The translations under genes and the position numbers were made by a program. Below are positions 4,795-5,417 of a stretch of DNA of 5,417 nt, in pieces. This DNA comes from Promethearchaeota archaeon (GTDB lineage Archaea; Asgardarchaeota; Lokiarchaeia; Sigynarchaeales; SOKP01). Positions within the stretch are counted from its first letter, which is position 1. Each line of letters opens with the position of its first letter. The stretch lies in NCBI GenBank assembly GCA_019894655.1, contig JAGXNZ010000228.1:1-5417 (forward strand), given 5' to 3'. Under the pieces are notes generated by a model. That model had not been told where the DNA came from and did not search any database. It worked only from the letters and a program-made list of their open reading frames with translations.

Positions 4795-5417
4795 ATTAAA
4801 AAAATCGAACTTTTTTCTGAAAATAATATTTCTCGCGGCTTTTACGATCTCGCTAATCAGATTAACGATTTAACAGGAAAAGAATGGGTTTTTTCGACAA
4901 AATCAGTAATTCCAAAAGGATATCCCCCGAGTTTTCAATTAAATCTAAGAAATAAACACGGAGGCCAAAAACCGCCGGAATTATGTGAAAAATTAATTAG
5001 AATTTTTACTAAAGAGAAAGATCTAATTCTTGATCCATTCAGTGGTGTTGGAGGGACTCTGCTTGCATGCAATATAAGCAATCGTAACGGTATTGGGGTT
5101 GAACTCAACCAAGAATGGATAGATATTTATCATAAAATCTGCAAAATTGAATCTATCTCGCCTCAAAGGGTTATTAAGGGTGATTCTTGTGAAATTCTTC
5201 ATAAATTAAGTGAAGACCCAAACTTTGAGGTAGATTTTATCTTAACCGATGTTCCATTTTGGAAGATGGACACTATTGAGAAATCAAAGGGCACTTACAA
5301 AAAAGTTGGAGAAGAATCTAAAGGAGTGTATTCCGATAAATCAAAATTAACAAGATTTATCCCTAACTCTCAAGATTCACAGCAAAAAAAACATGATTGG
5401 GAACTTTTAATAAAGAA
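4795..5417 (+). CDS. DNA methyltransferase, motif order X-I-II-III-IV, 5' part, no standard start codon
   Basis: The frame is open from 4759 to the right edge. Its product begins IKKIELFSENNISRGFYDL and resembles amino-methyltransferases seen in phage and prokaryotic genomes. Visible parts in order are INDLTGKEWVFSTKSV; motif X (GGQKPPELCEKLI, 4960-4998); SAM-binding motif I DPFSGVGGT (5032-5058); motif II GIGVELNQEW; motif III VIKGDSCEIL; and catalytic motif IV TDVPFW (5245-5262), a variant of DPPY. Motif I precedes IV, opposite to the other methyltransferase here, so it is a separate family and not a duplicate. No ATG, GTG or TTG occurs in this frame until the ATG at 5266, beyond the catalytic motif. 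The start at the ATT (4795) is thus a placeholder. A GTG at 4784 in another frame could join through a one-base shift in the seven-A run at 4798-4804. An assembly indel, a rare ATT start or a decayed gene are all possible. Confidence 0.72.
   Translation, partial: MKKIELFSENNISRGFYDLANQINDLTGKEWVFSTKSVIPKGYPPSFQLNLRNKHGGQKPPELCEKLIRIFTKEKDLILDPFSGVGGTLLACNISNRNGIGVELNQEWIDIYHKICKIESISPQRVIKGDSCEILHKLSEDPNFEVDFILTDVPFWKMDTIEKSKGTYKKVGEESKGVYSDKSKLTRFIPNSQDSQQKKHDWELLIK

Overview
The window is AT-rich archaeal-looking DNA and most likely comes from an Asgard (Promethearchaeota, Lokiarchaeia-like) genome. The strongest clue is a protein with a eukaryote-like gelsolin domain at 3807-4574. Supporting clues are TATA-type promoter boxes about 26 bases before several gene starts, T-tract termination, leaderless-looking starts, TTG start codons, and several ferredoxin-type proteins. 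The taxonomic call is an inference; no rRNA or other marker gene is present.

Layout. From the left edge to 3207 four genes lie on the minus strand. In transcription order they are a DNA methyltransferase (3207-2242), a 374-residue protein with a cysteine-rich domain and two [4Fe-4S] clusters (2139-1015), a stand-alone NAD(P)H-hydrate epimerase (976-191), and the first 23 codons of a further ferredoxin-type protein (71-1) that leaves the window. The Fe-S protein and the epimerase are 38 bases apart and look like one transcript. The methyltransferase and the terminal ferredoxin gene probably have their own promoters. A small cupin gene (3433-3750) points right and converges on the gelsolin-domain gene (4574-3807, minus strand) across a 56-base T/A-tract terminator region. 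From about 4795 to the right edge runs the front part of a second, differently arranged DNA methyltransferase that has no usual start codon in its frame.

How the genes may work together. The epimerase repairs damaged NAD(P)H, and its Fe-S neighbours suggest a redox or cofactor-maintenance setting, although the exact role of the 374-residue Fe-S protein is unknown. The two methyltransferases have no visible restriction endonuclease and belong to different motif-order classes, so each may be an orphan modification enzyme. The gelsolin-domain protein could take part in Asgard actin regulation and carries an unusual acidic linker and a duplicated helical C-terminal motif. No tRNA, rRNA, CRISPR array, insertion sequence or attachment site was seen.
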